64,000 nucleotides of DNA from Flavobacterium sp. (GTDB lineage: Bacteria; Bacteroidota; Bacteroidia; Flavobacteriales; Flavobacteriaceae), in contig NZ_JAIXYH010000069.1 in assembly GCF_027490375.1 (NCBI RefSeq), forward strand, positions 20,328 to 84,327, in the 5' to 3' direction. A program made the translations under genes and the position numbers. Positions 24,757-31,822 of the stretch are shown here, piece after piece. Position 1 is the stretch's first letter; each line of letters starts with the position of its first letter. Below the pieces are notes generated by a model that was not told the origin of the DNA, searched no databases, and saw only the letters and a list, made by a program, of their open reading frames with translations.

Positions 24757-25208
24757 TGCACGCGAACCAAACGCAGCAGCGGAGCCATACGTGCTTTATT
24801 CAGCGAAAGCGTGTCGCCACGTAACGTAAAATTGTCTACAACTTCCAATTTTTGCAAGAATTCGCGTTCCAAACTCATGTCGTTACAAGCCATCATAGTG
24901 CTTCCCATTTTGCTGAACTTCAAACGAAAACTTCCGTCTGTTTCAAACGAACCAAAGAAATTATTGCAACTAGCGTTACCCGAAATACGACCCGCTTTCT
25001 CTATGGTAATCACCGGCGTTTTCAAGCCAGAAGTTACCGCTGCTGCTTTCCCGTTAAGTTCAATCAACTGCCATTTACTGTATAAACTAATCGGTTCGTT
25101 GTTTTTTGCATCCGACAAAACCGCGCGCTGCTGGCAAGCAGTAACTAAAATTACTGCTACTAATCCAACGCCTAACTTCAATAATTTGGTCGTTTTGCTG
25201 CTATCCAT
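24753..25208 (-). CDS. META-domain lipoprotein (HslJ-like)
   Basis: 151 residues. An unusually positioned signal (KLGVGLVAVILVTAC, lipobox Cys near residue 25) is followed by a META domain: WQLIELNGKAA, PVITIEKAGRISGNASCNNF, GSTMMACNDMSLEREFLQKL and LSLNKARMAPLLRLVRV. META proteins are envelope lipoproteins linked in other bacteria to heat-shock or novobiocin phenotypes; role here unknown. The stop overlaps the convergent ClC gene by 4 nt. Confidence 0.85.
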   Translation of the reverse strand: MDSSKTTKLLKLGVGLVAVILVTACQQRAVLSDAKNNEPISLYSKWQLIELNGKAAAVTSGLKTPVITIEKAGRISGNASCNNFFGSFETDGSFRLKFSKMGSTMMACNDMSLEREFLQKLEVVDNFTLRGDTLSLNKARMAPLLRLVRVH

Positions 25209-25297
25209 AATTCCATTTTTTTGAGATTTGAAAATACTAAAAATAAAAGCTGTTTCTGTTATTAACGTACTTTTACGGACAACTAACTACTAAAACT

Positions 25298-26080
25298 ATG
25301 CCGTTAAAATTCCGTTATCTGTTGCTCTTTGCTTTTCTCTTGCAAGCAATAAACGCCCAAACCACACGCATCACCGATCGCAACGACATTGGCTGGTACA
25401 ATTATTTCGGAACCTTCAAAGTGGCCAACAAGTGGAGCGTACACACCGAATACCAATGGCGCCGCGACCAAACCATTTCCAATCCGCAGCAAAGTTTACT
25501 TCGCCTCGGAGCAAACTATCAAGCAAGTCCGAAATTGCAACTGCGCTTGGGCTACGCTTGGATAGAAACCTATGCTTACGGCGATATTCCGTTAAACGGC
25601 TTCGGAAAAACATTTATTGAGCACCGCAGCTTTCAAATGGCAACGATAACCGATAAAATTTGGAATATCGATCTCTCGCACCGCTTCATGCTCGAGCAAC
25701 GCTGGGTGGGTCGGTTCAACTCGGCAGCATCGACGTCCGAAGACGAATACCTGTTTTTAAATCGACTGCGCTACATGTTTCGCCTGCAAATTCCTTTGGC
25801 TAAAAATCCGAAACCTAAAACACCGTATCTAGCGGTTTACGACGAGATTTTCCTCGGATTTGGCGAAAATATCGGTGCCAATGTCTTTGATCAAAATCGC
25901 CTCGGACTCCTACTCGGCTGCAACCTCACTTCTAATTTAAAAATCGAAGCCGGCTACCTCAACCAAATCGTGCAGTTTGGCAGAAACATCAACAATCAGG
26001 ACGTTTATCAATACAATAACGGTTTGATTGTCAACACTATATTCAATTTCGATTTCCAGAAAAACAAAGAAACCAAATAA
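25298..26080 (+). CDS. DUF2490 family outer-membrane protein
   Basis: 260 residues with a signal peptide (MPLKFRYLLLFAFLLQAINAQ) and alternating beta-strand pattern throughout: WSVHTEYQWRRDQ, LRLGANYQASPKLQLRLGYAW, FIEHRSFQM, RLRYMFRLQIPL, AVYDEIFLGFG, ending in NTIFNFDF. This is the DUF2490 signature of a predicted 10-12-strand outer-membrane barrel. Function unknown. Monocistronic. Confidence 0.85.
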   Translation: MPLKFRYLLLFAFLLQAINAQTTRITDRNDIGWYNYFGTFKVANKWSVHTEYQWRRDQTISNPQQSLLRLGANYQASPKLQLRLGYAWIETYAYGDIPLNGFGKTFIEHRSFQMATITDKIWNIDLSHRFMLEQRWVGRFNSAASTSEDEYLFLNRLRYMFRLQIPLAKNPKPKTPYLAVYDEIFLGFGENIGANVFDQNRLGLLLGCNLTSNLKIEAGYLNQIVQFGRNINNQDVYQYNNGLIVNTIFNFDFQKNKETK

Positions 26081-26097
26081 CCGATTTTCAACTTTAT

Positions 26098-26226
26098 TTG
26101 GGCGTTCCCGCGAGAACGAAATCGCTTCATCTAAAATCGTAACTTCGCGGTCGGGCCTTTCGCTATAATCTGTTTAGCGCCTTAAGCGGCAGCGCAAAAC
26201 AGGATTTCCGCTTCAGTCCCTAACGC
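26098..26226. repeat. GC-rich flavobacterial intergenic element
   Basis: Begins TTGGGCGTTCCCGCGAGAAC, contains GCGGTCGGGCCTTTCGCT, and ends TTCCGCTTCAGTCCCTAACG. It matches the common GGGCGTT/CGGGC/CCCTAACGC layout of degenerate intergenic repeats seen after genes in many Flavobacteriaceae. No coding potential. Confidence 0.5.
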
Positions 26227-26261
26227 AAAATCCGTAACCGAAAAATCGTTTTCAAAAGAAT

Positions 26262-27656
26262 ATGCTTACCGATTCGTTTCTTTCCGAACTTCAAAATATT
26301 CCAAACCTCGACTGCTACCGCGATACAGAAACGCTGTTGCATTACGGCCACGACGAAACCGAAGACCTGTCGTTTCCACCACATATCGTGGTCAAACCAG
26401 CTACCGTTGAACAAGTGTCGGCCGTTTTAAAAATCGCAAACCAGCATCAAATTCCCGTTGTGACCATCGGCGGACGCACCGGCTTAAGCGGCGGAGCATT
26501 AGCTGTTCATGGCGGCATTGGTCTATCGATGGAACGTTTCAATCAAATTCACGAAATCGATTTGAAAAACTTGCAGGTAACCACCGGAACGGCTGTCGTT
26601 ACCCAAACCCTGCGCGATGCGGTGGCGCAACACGGCTTGTTTTATCCGGTCGATCCGAGCAGTCAAGGCAGTTGTTTCATCGGTGGCAACATCGCCGAAA
26701 ATGCCGGTGGAGCACGTGCGTTAAAATACGGCGTTACCAAAGATTACGTACTTAATTTACAAGCGGTTTTGGCCGACGGGACAATTATCGAAACCGGCGC
26801 AAATACGCTAAAGAACGCTACCGGCTACAACCTGACGCAATTGTTGGTAGGCAGCGAAGGAACTTTAGCAGTTATTACCCGAGCTACGCTAAAACTCTTG
26901 CCCTTGCCTACTCAAAACGTTTTAATGCTCGTGCCGTTTCGAAACGAAGCCGAAGCTTGCGAAGCTGTTTCAGCCGTTTTTCGAGCCGGATTTGTTCCGT
27001 CGGCGCTCGAATTTATGGAACGTGATGCCATCGACTGGGCACTGCAATTTATTGACAACCTGAATGTTGTAGTTGCGCCAGACGTAAATGCACATTTGTT
27101 GGTAGAACTCGATGGCAACAACCTCGACCAACTGCTCGAAGAAGCCGAAAAATTGTGCAGCGTTTTCGAAGCTTACGACATAGACGATATTCTTTTCGCC
27201 GATTCTACCGAACAGAAAAATCAACTTTGGAAAATGCGACGCAGCATAGCCGAAGCGGTTAAAGCCAATTCGGTCTACAAAGAAGAAGATACTGTCGTTC
27301 CGCGCTATGCCCTACCCGAGTTGTTGCAAGGCATTAAGCGCATTGGTGCGAAGTACGGTTTTAAATCGGTTTGTTACGGACACGCCGGCGATGGAAACTT
27401 GCATGTAAACATCATTCGTGGCGCGCTCAGTGAACAGCAGTGGCAGGAAGATATTCCAAAAGGCATTACCGAAATTTTTGAGCTAACAGTGGCGCTTGGT
27501 GGCACACTTTCGGGCGAGCACGGCATTGGTTACGTGCAAAAAAATTACATGCCGATAAAATTCCCGACGCATCACATCGATTTAATGCGTGGAATCAAAA
27601 ACGTCTTTGATCCAAACGGGATTTTGAATCCAGGGAAGATTTTTCCGGATTATTAA
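26262..27656 (+). CDS. FAD-linked oxidase (GlcD/D-2-hydroxyacid dehydrogenase type)
   Basis: 464 residues. FAD_binding_4 domain with IPVVTIGGRTGLSGGAL, the PVDPSSQGSCFIGGNIAENAGG pyrophosphate-binding loop (described in parts) and VGSEGTLAVIT. The FAD_oxidase_C domain has CYGHAGDGNLHVNI, TLSGEHGIG and DPNGILNPGKIF. It probably oxidises glycolate, D-lactate or another D-2-hydroxy acid. The last 104 bp (27547-27650) are duplicated at 29849-29952 beyond the Septu-like genes. The present C-terminus ends PDY, whereas the orphan copy encodes PDA, indicating the gene end was replaced when the element inserted. Confidence 0.9.
   Translation: MLTDSFLSELQNIPNLDCYRDTETLLHYGHDETEDLSFPPHIVVKPATVEQVSAVLKIANQHQIPVVTIGGRTGLSGGALAVHGGIGLSMERFNQIHEIDLKNLQVTTGTAVVTQTLRDAVAQHGLFYPVDPSSQGSCFIGGNIAENAGGARALKYGVTKDYVLNLQAVLADGTIIETGANTLKNATGYNLTQLLVGSEGTLAVITRATLKLLPLPTQNVLMLVPFRNEAEACEAVSAVFRAGFVPSALEFMERDAIDWALQFIDNLNVVVAPDVNAHLLVELDGNNLDQLLEEAEKLCSVFEAYDIDDILFADSTEQKNQLWKMRRSIAEAVKANSVYKEEDTVVPRYALPELLQGIKRIGAKYGFKSVCYGHAGDGNLHVNIIRGALSEQQWQEDIPKGITEIFELTVALGGTLSGEHGIGYVQKNYMPIKFPTHHIDLMRGIKNVFDPNGILNPGKIFPDY
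27547..27650. repeat. 104-bp direct repeat, left copy (functional 3' end of the oxidase gene)
   Basis: Matches 29849-29952 over 104 bp with 5 mismatches (about 95%). The mismatches are mostly synonymous or conservative (MPIKFPTHHI versus MPIKFPTHHL). With the right copy it brackets about 2.2 kb carrying the Septu-like pair, as if an element inserted into the gene's 3' end and restored it. Confidence 0.92.
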
Positions 27657-27711
27657 AGAATAATCAGAAATAGCACCTTAAAGTATTTCATGATAAAATG
27701 GAGATTTTTGG

Positions 27712-27719
27712 TATCTTTG
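27712..27719 (+). promoter_or_regulatory. Putative -7 box of the Septu-like operon
   Basis: TATCTTTG fits TANNTTTG. A TTTC at 27686-27689 lies 22 nt upstream as a near -33 box, and the ATG follows 31 nt downstream. The operon therefore seems to bring its own promoter inside the repeat-bounded segment. Confidence 0.5.
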
Positions 27720-27750
27720 ATTTAGACACTAAATTTTTTCTTACTTCATA

Positions 27751-29025
27751 ATGAATATCAAGAAAATAACAATCCAGAACTTTAGAAATATTTCTGAGGA
27801 AAGAACTTTTTACCTAGACCCCTCATTTACTGTATTTATAGGTGTAAATGGTAAGGGTAAGTCAACTATTTTACATGCTCTACGGATAGCAAGTGGCGCA
27901 TTTTTTTTAGCGATACCTGAGGTTAAATCTAGACATATCGCAAAAGACGAAATTCGAATCTTAGACCAAGGAAAATTCTTACTTCAGCAATTTCCAGTAA
28001 AAGTTGAAGCTGTTGGTCGTTTTACTGGAAATTCTGAAGAAATTACTTGGCGAAGAAAATGGCTGGAAGGAAAAAGCGCATCAACATATAACAGTACAGA
28101 TGTGGGTGAAATAAAAAAAATTGCAGCTGACAGACATAATCTGATGGTTAAGCATCATACAGATAGAATTGATTTACCAATCATTGCATTCTTTGGAATT
28201 TCAAGAGCTGTTGGTGCAGGAAGAATGTCGAAAAAAAGTAAGATTCAACGACTAGGACGACAAATTTTTAAGGAAGGATATCAAGACTGGGAGGAAATGA
28301 AGGCAGTCAAATTTCATTATCATGAATGGCTACAAACTTACGACACCTTAGTTCGGCTTGGCAAAGAATATAATGGAACTAAGGAAGCATTCTTTTCAGC
28401 AATTAGAACAGCAAATCCCTTTATTACTGAAATTGAGTTTATAAATGGCGAGCTTTGGTTAAAAATTAAGATTGACGATGAAGAAACTGGATTTTTACCG
28501 ATAAGCTCTCATAGCGACGGTATTCATTATTTCACAGCTATGGTTGCAGAAATTGCCTACAGATGCATCGCCTTAAACGGCTACAGAATGCAAAATGCAA
28601 TTACCGATACAAATGGAATAATTTTAATTGACGAAATAGATTTACATTTACATCCAAGGTGGCAAAGACATGTAGTGCAGGATTTAAAAAAAGCTTTCCC
28701 AAGAATTCAATTTGTCGTAACAACACATTCTCCTTTCATAGTTCAATCGCTTAATTCAAATGAACTTTACAACCTTGACGATGAGTATTCTGACGTAAAC
28801 CCTACAGATTTATCTATTGGAGAAATAGCGCAGAAAGTTATGGGGACATCAAGCACAATGTCTGTTGAAAATGCTAAAAATGAACAGCTATCACTAGAGT
28901 ATCTGCAAACCATAAAGAGTAAGCCCGTCAACGCTACGGAAATTCTAAACAAAATTGAAATTGAAGTCTCAGATCCCGGTGTAAGGGCATTATTAAAATT
29001 AAAACGACTTGAAAGTAAATTATAA
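27751..29025 (+). CDS. ptuA: AAA-type ATPase, PtuA-like (Septu system)
   Basis: 424 residues. N-terminal ABC/RecF-like ATPase: IKKITIQNFRNI, then Walker A GVNGKGKST (residues 29-37). Walker B is GIILIDEIDLHLHP (about 290-303), followed by HVVQDLKKAFPRIQFVVTTHSPFIVQSL (switch region, described in parts). The C-terminal 90 residues are helical. SMC-like ATPases of this length followed by an HNH protein are typical of Septu (PtuA senses, PtuB cuts) and of ATPase/HNH pairs in some retrons. No reverse transcriptase is present, so Septu is preferred. Confidence 0.75.
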   Translation: MNIKKITIQNFRNISEERTFYLDPSFTVFIGVNGKGKSTILHALRIASGAFFLAIPEVKSRHIAKDEIRILDQGKFLLQQFPVKVEAVGRFTGNSEEITWRRKWLEGKSASTYNSTDVGEIKKIAADRHNLMVKHHTDRIDLPIIAFFGISRAVGAGRMSKKSKIQRLGRQIFKEGYQDWEEMKAVKFHYHEWLQTYDTLVRLGKEYNGTKEAFFSAIRTANPFITEIEFINGELWLKIKIDDEETGFLPISSHSDGIHYFTAMVAEIAYRCIALNGYRMQNAITDTNGIILIDEIDLHLHPRWQRHVVQDLKKAFPRIQFVVTTHSPFIVQSLNSNELYNLDDEYSDVNPTDLSIGEIAQKVMGTSSTMSVENAKNEQLSLEYLQTIKSKPVNATEILNKIEIEVSDPGVRALLKLKRLESKL

Positions 29026-29032
29026 TATTTGA

Positions 29033-29791
29033 ATGCGTCCTATATTTAAAGGAAATACACCTCAGTTAAATGGAGTTGACAAAATAGTTACCGATTACAA
29101 AGATTGGAGAAGCGATCTTATTGAAAGAATAGGTAACTACTGCTGCTATTGTAATATGATTTTGAACGATAGTCCTCAAGTTGAACATGTTGTTCCTAAA
29201 AACCCTCAAACAGATCAACCCGCAGGGGATTTGTTAGCATGGGAAAACATGCTACTCGCGTGCGGACCATGTAATAGAGAAAAAGGAAATAAGCCACATA
29301 CGTCAGAAACTCATTACATGCCTGATAAAAACAACACACATTTGGTTTTTGAATATTTTGTAGTTTCCATACTAACAAACCGTGAGCAAAAGGCAGGTTT
29401 AGTTAGAGCTTTTAGTACTTTAGGATTTGACCAGCTAAACAAAGCAAATAACACAATTAGTCTGCTGGGTTTAAATACTATAAAAGTTAATCCTCGGGCA
29501 ACCGATCTAAGATGGAAATACAGAGCTGAAGCATGGTTTTCCGCTAACGAAGTTTGGCGGACAGCCTGGAATAACGGATTAATAAGTGTATCAGACTTTA
29601 CACCTTTACTCTTAGATGCAGCTAAAAGTAAAGGATTCTTCTCAATTTGGTTTAAGGCTTTTGATGATGTACCGCAAATAAAAATAGCTTTGATAAATGG
29701 GTTTAAAGGAACTGATTCAAATTCTTTTGAAAACATTGAACCTTTTAACCCAAAGAATCGAAATCCAGAAAATGTAGTTGACACTATTTGA
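29033..29791 (+). CDS. ptuB: HNH endonuclease, PtuB-like (Septu system)
   Basis: 252 residues. HNH fold with two zinc-binding CxxC pairs: CCYCNMI (about 37-43), VEHVVPK (53-59, catalytic His), LAWENMLLACGPCNREKGNK (70-89). The layout E-H...N...C-x2-C-N-x3-K is intact, so the nuclease should be active. The C-terminal part is helical and unassigned. It starts 7 nt after ptuA, co-transcribed. In Septu the HNH subunit degrades phage or host DNA once the ATPase is triggered. Confidence 0.75.
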   Translation: MRPIFKGNTPQLNGVDKIVTDYKDWRSDLIERIGNYCCYCNMILNDSPQVEHVVPKNPQTDQPAGDLLAWENMLLACGPCNREKGNKPHTSETHYMPDKNNTHLVFEYFVVSILTNREQKAGLVRAFSTLGFDQLNKANNTISLLGLNTIKVNPRATDLRWKYRAEAWFSANEVWRTAWNNGLISVSDFTPLLLDAAKSKGFFSIWFKAFDDVPQIKIALINGFKGTDSNSFENIEPFNPKNRNPENVVDTI

Positions 29792-29848
29792 TTAACATTA
29801 TACTTTTCAGTAATGCATTGCATATCAAACCCTTAATAAGTAAAAAAA

Positions 29849-29952
29849 ACATGCCCATAAAATTCCCGACGCATCACCTCGATTTAATGCGCGGCATCAA
29901 GAACGTCTTTGATCCAAACGGGATTTTGAATCCAGGGAAGATTTTTCCGGAT
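29849..29952. repeat. 104-bp direct repeat, right copy (orphan 3' end of the oxidase gene)
   Basis: Encodes in frame the last 34 codons of a GlcD-type oxidase (ATG CCC ATA ... CCG GAT) followed by GCA TAA. It has no upstream coding part, so it is a remnant of the original gene end displaced by the Septu-like segment. A 9-bp perfect hairpin TTCACTGCG/CGCAGTGAA follows at 29987-30010. Confidence 0.9.
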
Positions 29953-30052
29953 GCATAACTGCCCAAAAGGGAATTGACTCCATTGATTCACTGCGCGATC
30001 ACGCAGTGAAAAATACGTCATTTGTAGTATTTCAGAAGATTAGCTCACAAAA

Positions 30053-30060
30053 TAGTTTTG
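30053..30060 (+). promoter_or_regulatory. Putative -7 box of the beta-barrel gene
   Basis: TAGTTTTG matches TANNTTTG, with a TTTC (30030-30033) 19 nt upstream. It lies 25 nt before the start codon at 30086. Confidence 0.5.
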
Positions 30061-30085
30061 ACTCATAACTAATAAACATTTAATT

Positions 30086-30562
30086 ATGAGAAAATTACTA
30101 TTTGTATTGGCTGCTCTTGCCGGAACTTTCGCTACACAAGCGCAAGAAACAAAATTTGGTGTTAAAGCAGGTGTTGATTTAGCGTCTACAAAAGTGGATC
30201 TTGGTCCGTTAGGCGAAGTAACTGGTTCGGAAACTGGTTTTTATTTGGGAGGATTTGCAACACTTGGCATTTCCGAAAAATTTGCAGTACAACCCGAATT
30301 GATGTATGTATTAATCAAGGACTTTAATTTCTTAAGCGTACCGATTTTGGCGAAGTACGAGTTAGCGGATAGTTTCCATGTAATGGCTGGACCAAGTTTA
30401 AACTACTTCACCGAATTGGAAGAAGAGAAGTTTAAAATTAACGTTGACTTTGGTGCGTCGTACGACATTTCGGAGGAGTTCGACGTAAACGCGAAATATT
30501 CGCTGGGCACAGGAGATGTGGCTATCAGCGGTATTTTCATTGGTGCAGGCTACAAGTTTTAG
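30086..30562 (+). CDS. Small outer-membrane beta-barrel protein
   Basis: 158 residues. Signal peptide MRKLLFVLAALAGTFATQAQ, then alternating strands (KFGVKAGVDLAST, GFYLGGFATLGIS, FAVQPELMYVL, LSVPILAKYELAD, FHVMAGPSLNYF, KINVDFGASYDIS) ending GAGYKF with C-terminal Phe. This is the PorT/OMP_b-brl-like eight-strand barrel pattern common in Bacteroidota. Monocistronic with its own promoter and a strong terminator. Confidence 0.85.
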   Translation: MRKLLFVLAALAGTFATQAQETKFGVKAGVDLASTKVDLGPLGEVTGSETGFYLGGFATLGISEKFAVQPELMYVLIKDFNFLSVPILAKYELADSFHVMAGPSLNYFTELEEEKFKINVDFGASYDISEEFDVNAKYSLGTGDVAISGIFIGAGYKF

Positions 30563-30589
30563 TCTGCCGATTTTTTGTTTTAGTTGGAG

Positions 30590-30623
30590 CGCCGAACGGG
30601 TTTTTCGTTCGGCGTATTTTTTT
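30590..30623 (+). terminator. Rho-independent terminator after the barrel gene
   Basis: Perfect 9-bp stem CGCCGAACG/CGTTCGGCG with a 7-nt loop, followed by TA then T7. It lies 28 nt after the stop codon at 30562. Confidence 0.85.
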
Positions 30624-30690
30624 GGTAAAATCAGTAAGATCATATCGTGAAATAAAGGGTAAACTGACTAAAAATCACTAATGTGTTCAT

Positions 30691-30990
30691 TTACTTGATT
30701 TCACGTCTTGTCAAATCTCGTGAAGTATGATGAATGGTAAGGATATCTACTTTGTTTTTATCAATTATCTTATAAATTATTCTATAATTACCTTCTATTA
30801 ATTCTCTGATTGCCAAGTTTTCCTTCTCAGCCACCTTTTTACCTATAAAAGGTTTAGACTTTAAAATTAAGGTTCGTGTTTTTAATTTGAGCGTTTGAAG
30901 TTGTGCATACTTTTTAGAATCTTTCGCAATATAATCGAAGATACCTTTTAAATCCTCAACGGCAGTCCTTGTCCAATTTATTTGAACCAT
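30691..30990 (-). CDS. parE: ParE-type toxin
   Basis: 99 residues. ParE fold: INWTRTAVEDLKGIFDYIAK, then SKPFIGKKVAEKENLAIREL, and NYRIIYKIIDKNKVDILTIHHTSRDL (in parts). Both key features of the RelE/ParE superfamily are visible (N-terminal helical hairpin, C-terminal IHHxSRD). Intact. It overlaps the antitoxin gene by 13 nt. ParE toxins poison gyrase; the target here is inferred from family only. Confidence 0.85.
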   Translation of the reverse strand: MVQINWTRTAVEDLKGIFDYIAKDSKKYAQLQTLKLKTRTLILKSKPFIGKKVAEKENLAIRELIEGNYRIIYKIIDKNKVDILTIHHTSRDLTRREIK

Positions 30991-31160
30991 TTTTCGAGCT
31001 CTTGGTCTAATTCGGTTTCTGTAATGGTATTACCGACTTCCGATTCTCTTTCAGCTCTTTCTATTTTATCAAGCAAAATAAGTCTGTCAATCAAATCTTC
31101 TATAGAGAACTGTTCTGGAAGTTTATCTAGTGTTACTGCAAGTTGCTTTTTAGTAATCAT
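30978..31160 (-). CDS. Antitoxin partner of ParE
   Basis: 60 residues, acidic and helical: LDKLPEQFSIEDLIDRLILL, DKIERAERES, ITETELDQELEKWFK. Fits Bacteroidota ParD-like antitoxins preceding ParE. Own ATG at 31160. The first half resembles a dimerisation helix pair rather than a clear ribbon-helix-helix. Confidence 0.72.
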   Translation of the reverse strand: MITKKQLAVTLDKLPEQFSIEDLIDRLILLDKIERAERESEVGNTITETELDQELEKWFK

Positions 31161-31761
31161 GAGAAAGTGATTTAAACAGAAAAAGGTTTTCCACCTTAAA
31201 AGTACAAACTTTCGAGTGATTTTAGGTGCGTTCTAAAAAAAGTGTTCTTCTTCGTCATCATAAATTCTGTTGCACAGTACGTTTAAGCTAAGTGGAAAGT
31301 GTAAAACTCGCCCAGAAAAAAAGTTAACGCTTTCTTGCTCTCTTTTGGCTAAAACAAACTTATGGTTTAACCGCCAAATTGGTCGCTAAATGGCTTTTTA
31401 ACGTTCACGGGCTTAAAATCAAAAAAAGTGAATTCACATTTTAAATGGCTTTTAAGCTGAGAATTTGTAAGGCTTTCTATTGCTCTAAGATTTGCGAATT
31501 TTAAATCGTAATATCGCAATATTACCCATTATAAAAAAATGATTATCAATATTTTAATTAGATTAAACACATGCATACTTTTAAGAAATAAGGTTCGAAA
31601 TAATATAACGCTTTATTCGCACAATTGCTGGTAACGATTGCCGCGCCAACGATTACCTGCGGTCAGTTCGGCTGGTAGCCTCGGGTGAGCCGATACCCCA
31701 CAGGCGGTGTAGCGCAGCGGAACTCGCCGAGGAGTAAAGGCGAAAGCGTGCCCGGGCGCCC
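31161..31761. other. Long gene-free region with GC-rich element
   Basis: I find no gene here. 31161-31620 is AT-rich without recurring motifs I could identify. 31625-31760 is a GC-rich stretch (AACGATTACCTGCGGTCAG, GGTAGCCTCGGGTGAGCCG, GTAGCGCAGCGGAACTCGCC) similar in style to other flavobacterial intergenic elements in this window. I saw no tRNA cloverleaf. Confidence 0.5.
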
Positions 31762-31790
31762 AAAAAAAATCTGCCTTTTACAGCAGATTT
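31762..31790 (-). terminator. Rho-independent terminator of secA
   Basis: On the minus strand AAATCTGC/GCAGATTT forms an 8-bp perfect stem with an 8-nt loop, followed by T8 counting the stem end; 33 nt past the secA stop codon. Confidence 0.75.
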
Positions 31791-31822
31791 CTTTGATTTA
31801 TAAAGCAATTTTTGCGTTTCTC

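Noticed and set aside
27751..29791. Retron with ATPase/HNH effectors
   Set aside because: No reverse transcriptase or msr/msd-like region lies beside the pair; Septu fits better.
31625..31770. tRNA or other structured RNA gene in the GC-rich stretch before the secA end
   Set aside because: I could not form a cloverleaf or find a T-arm sequence; it resembles other GC-rich intergenic elements.
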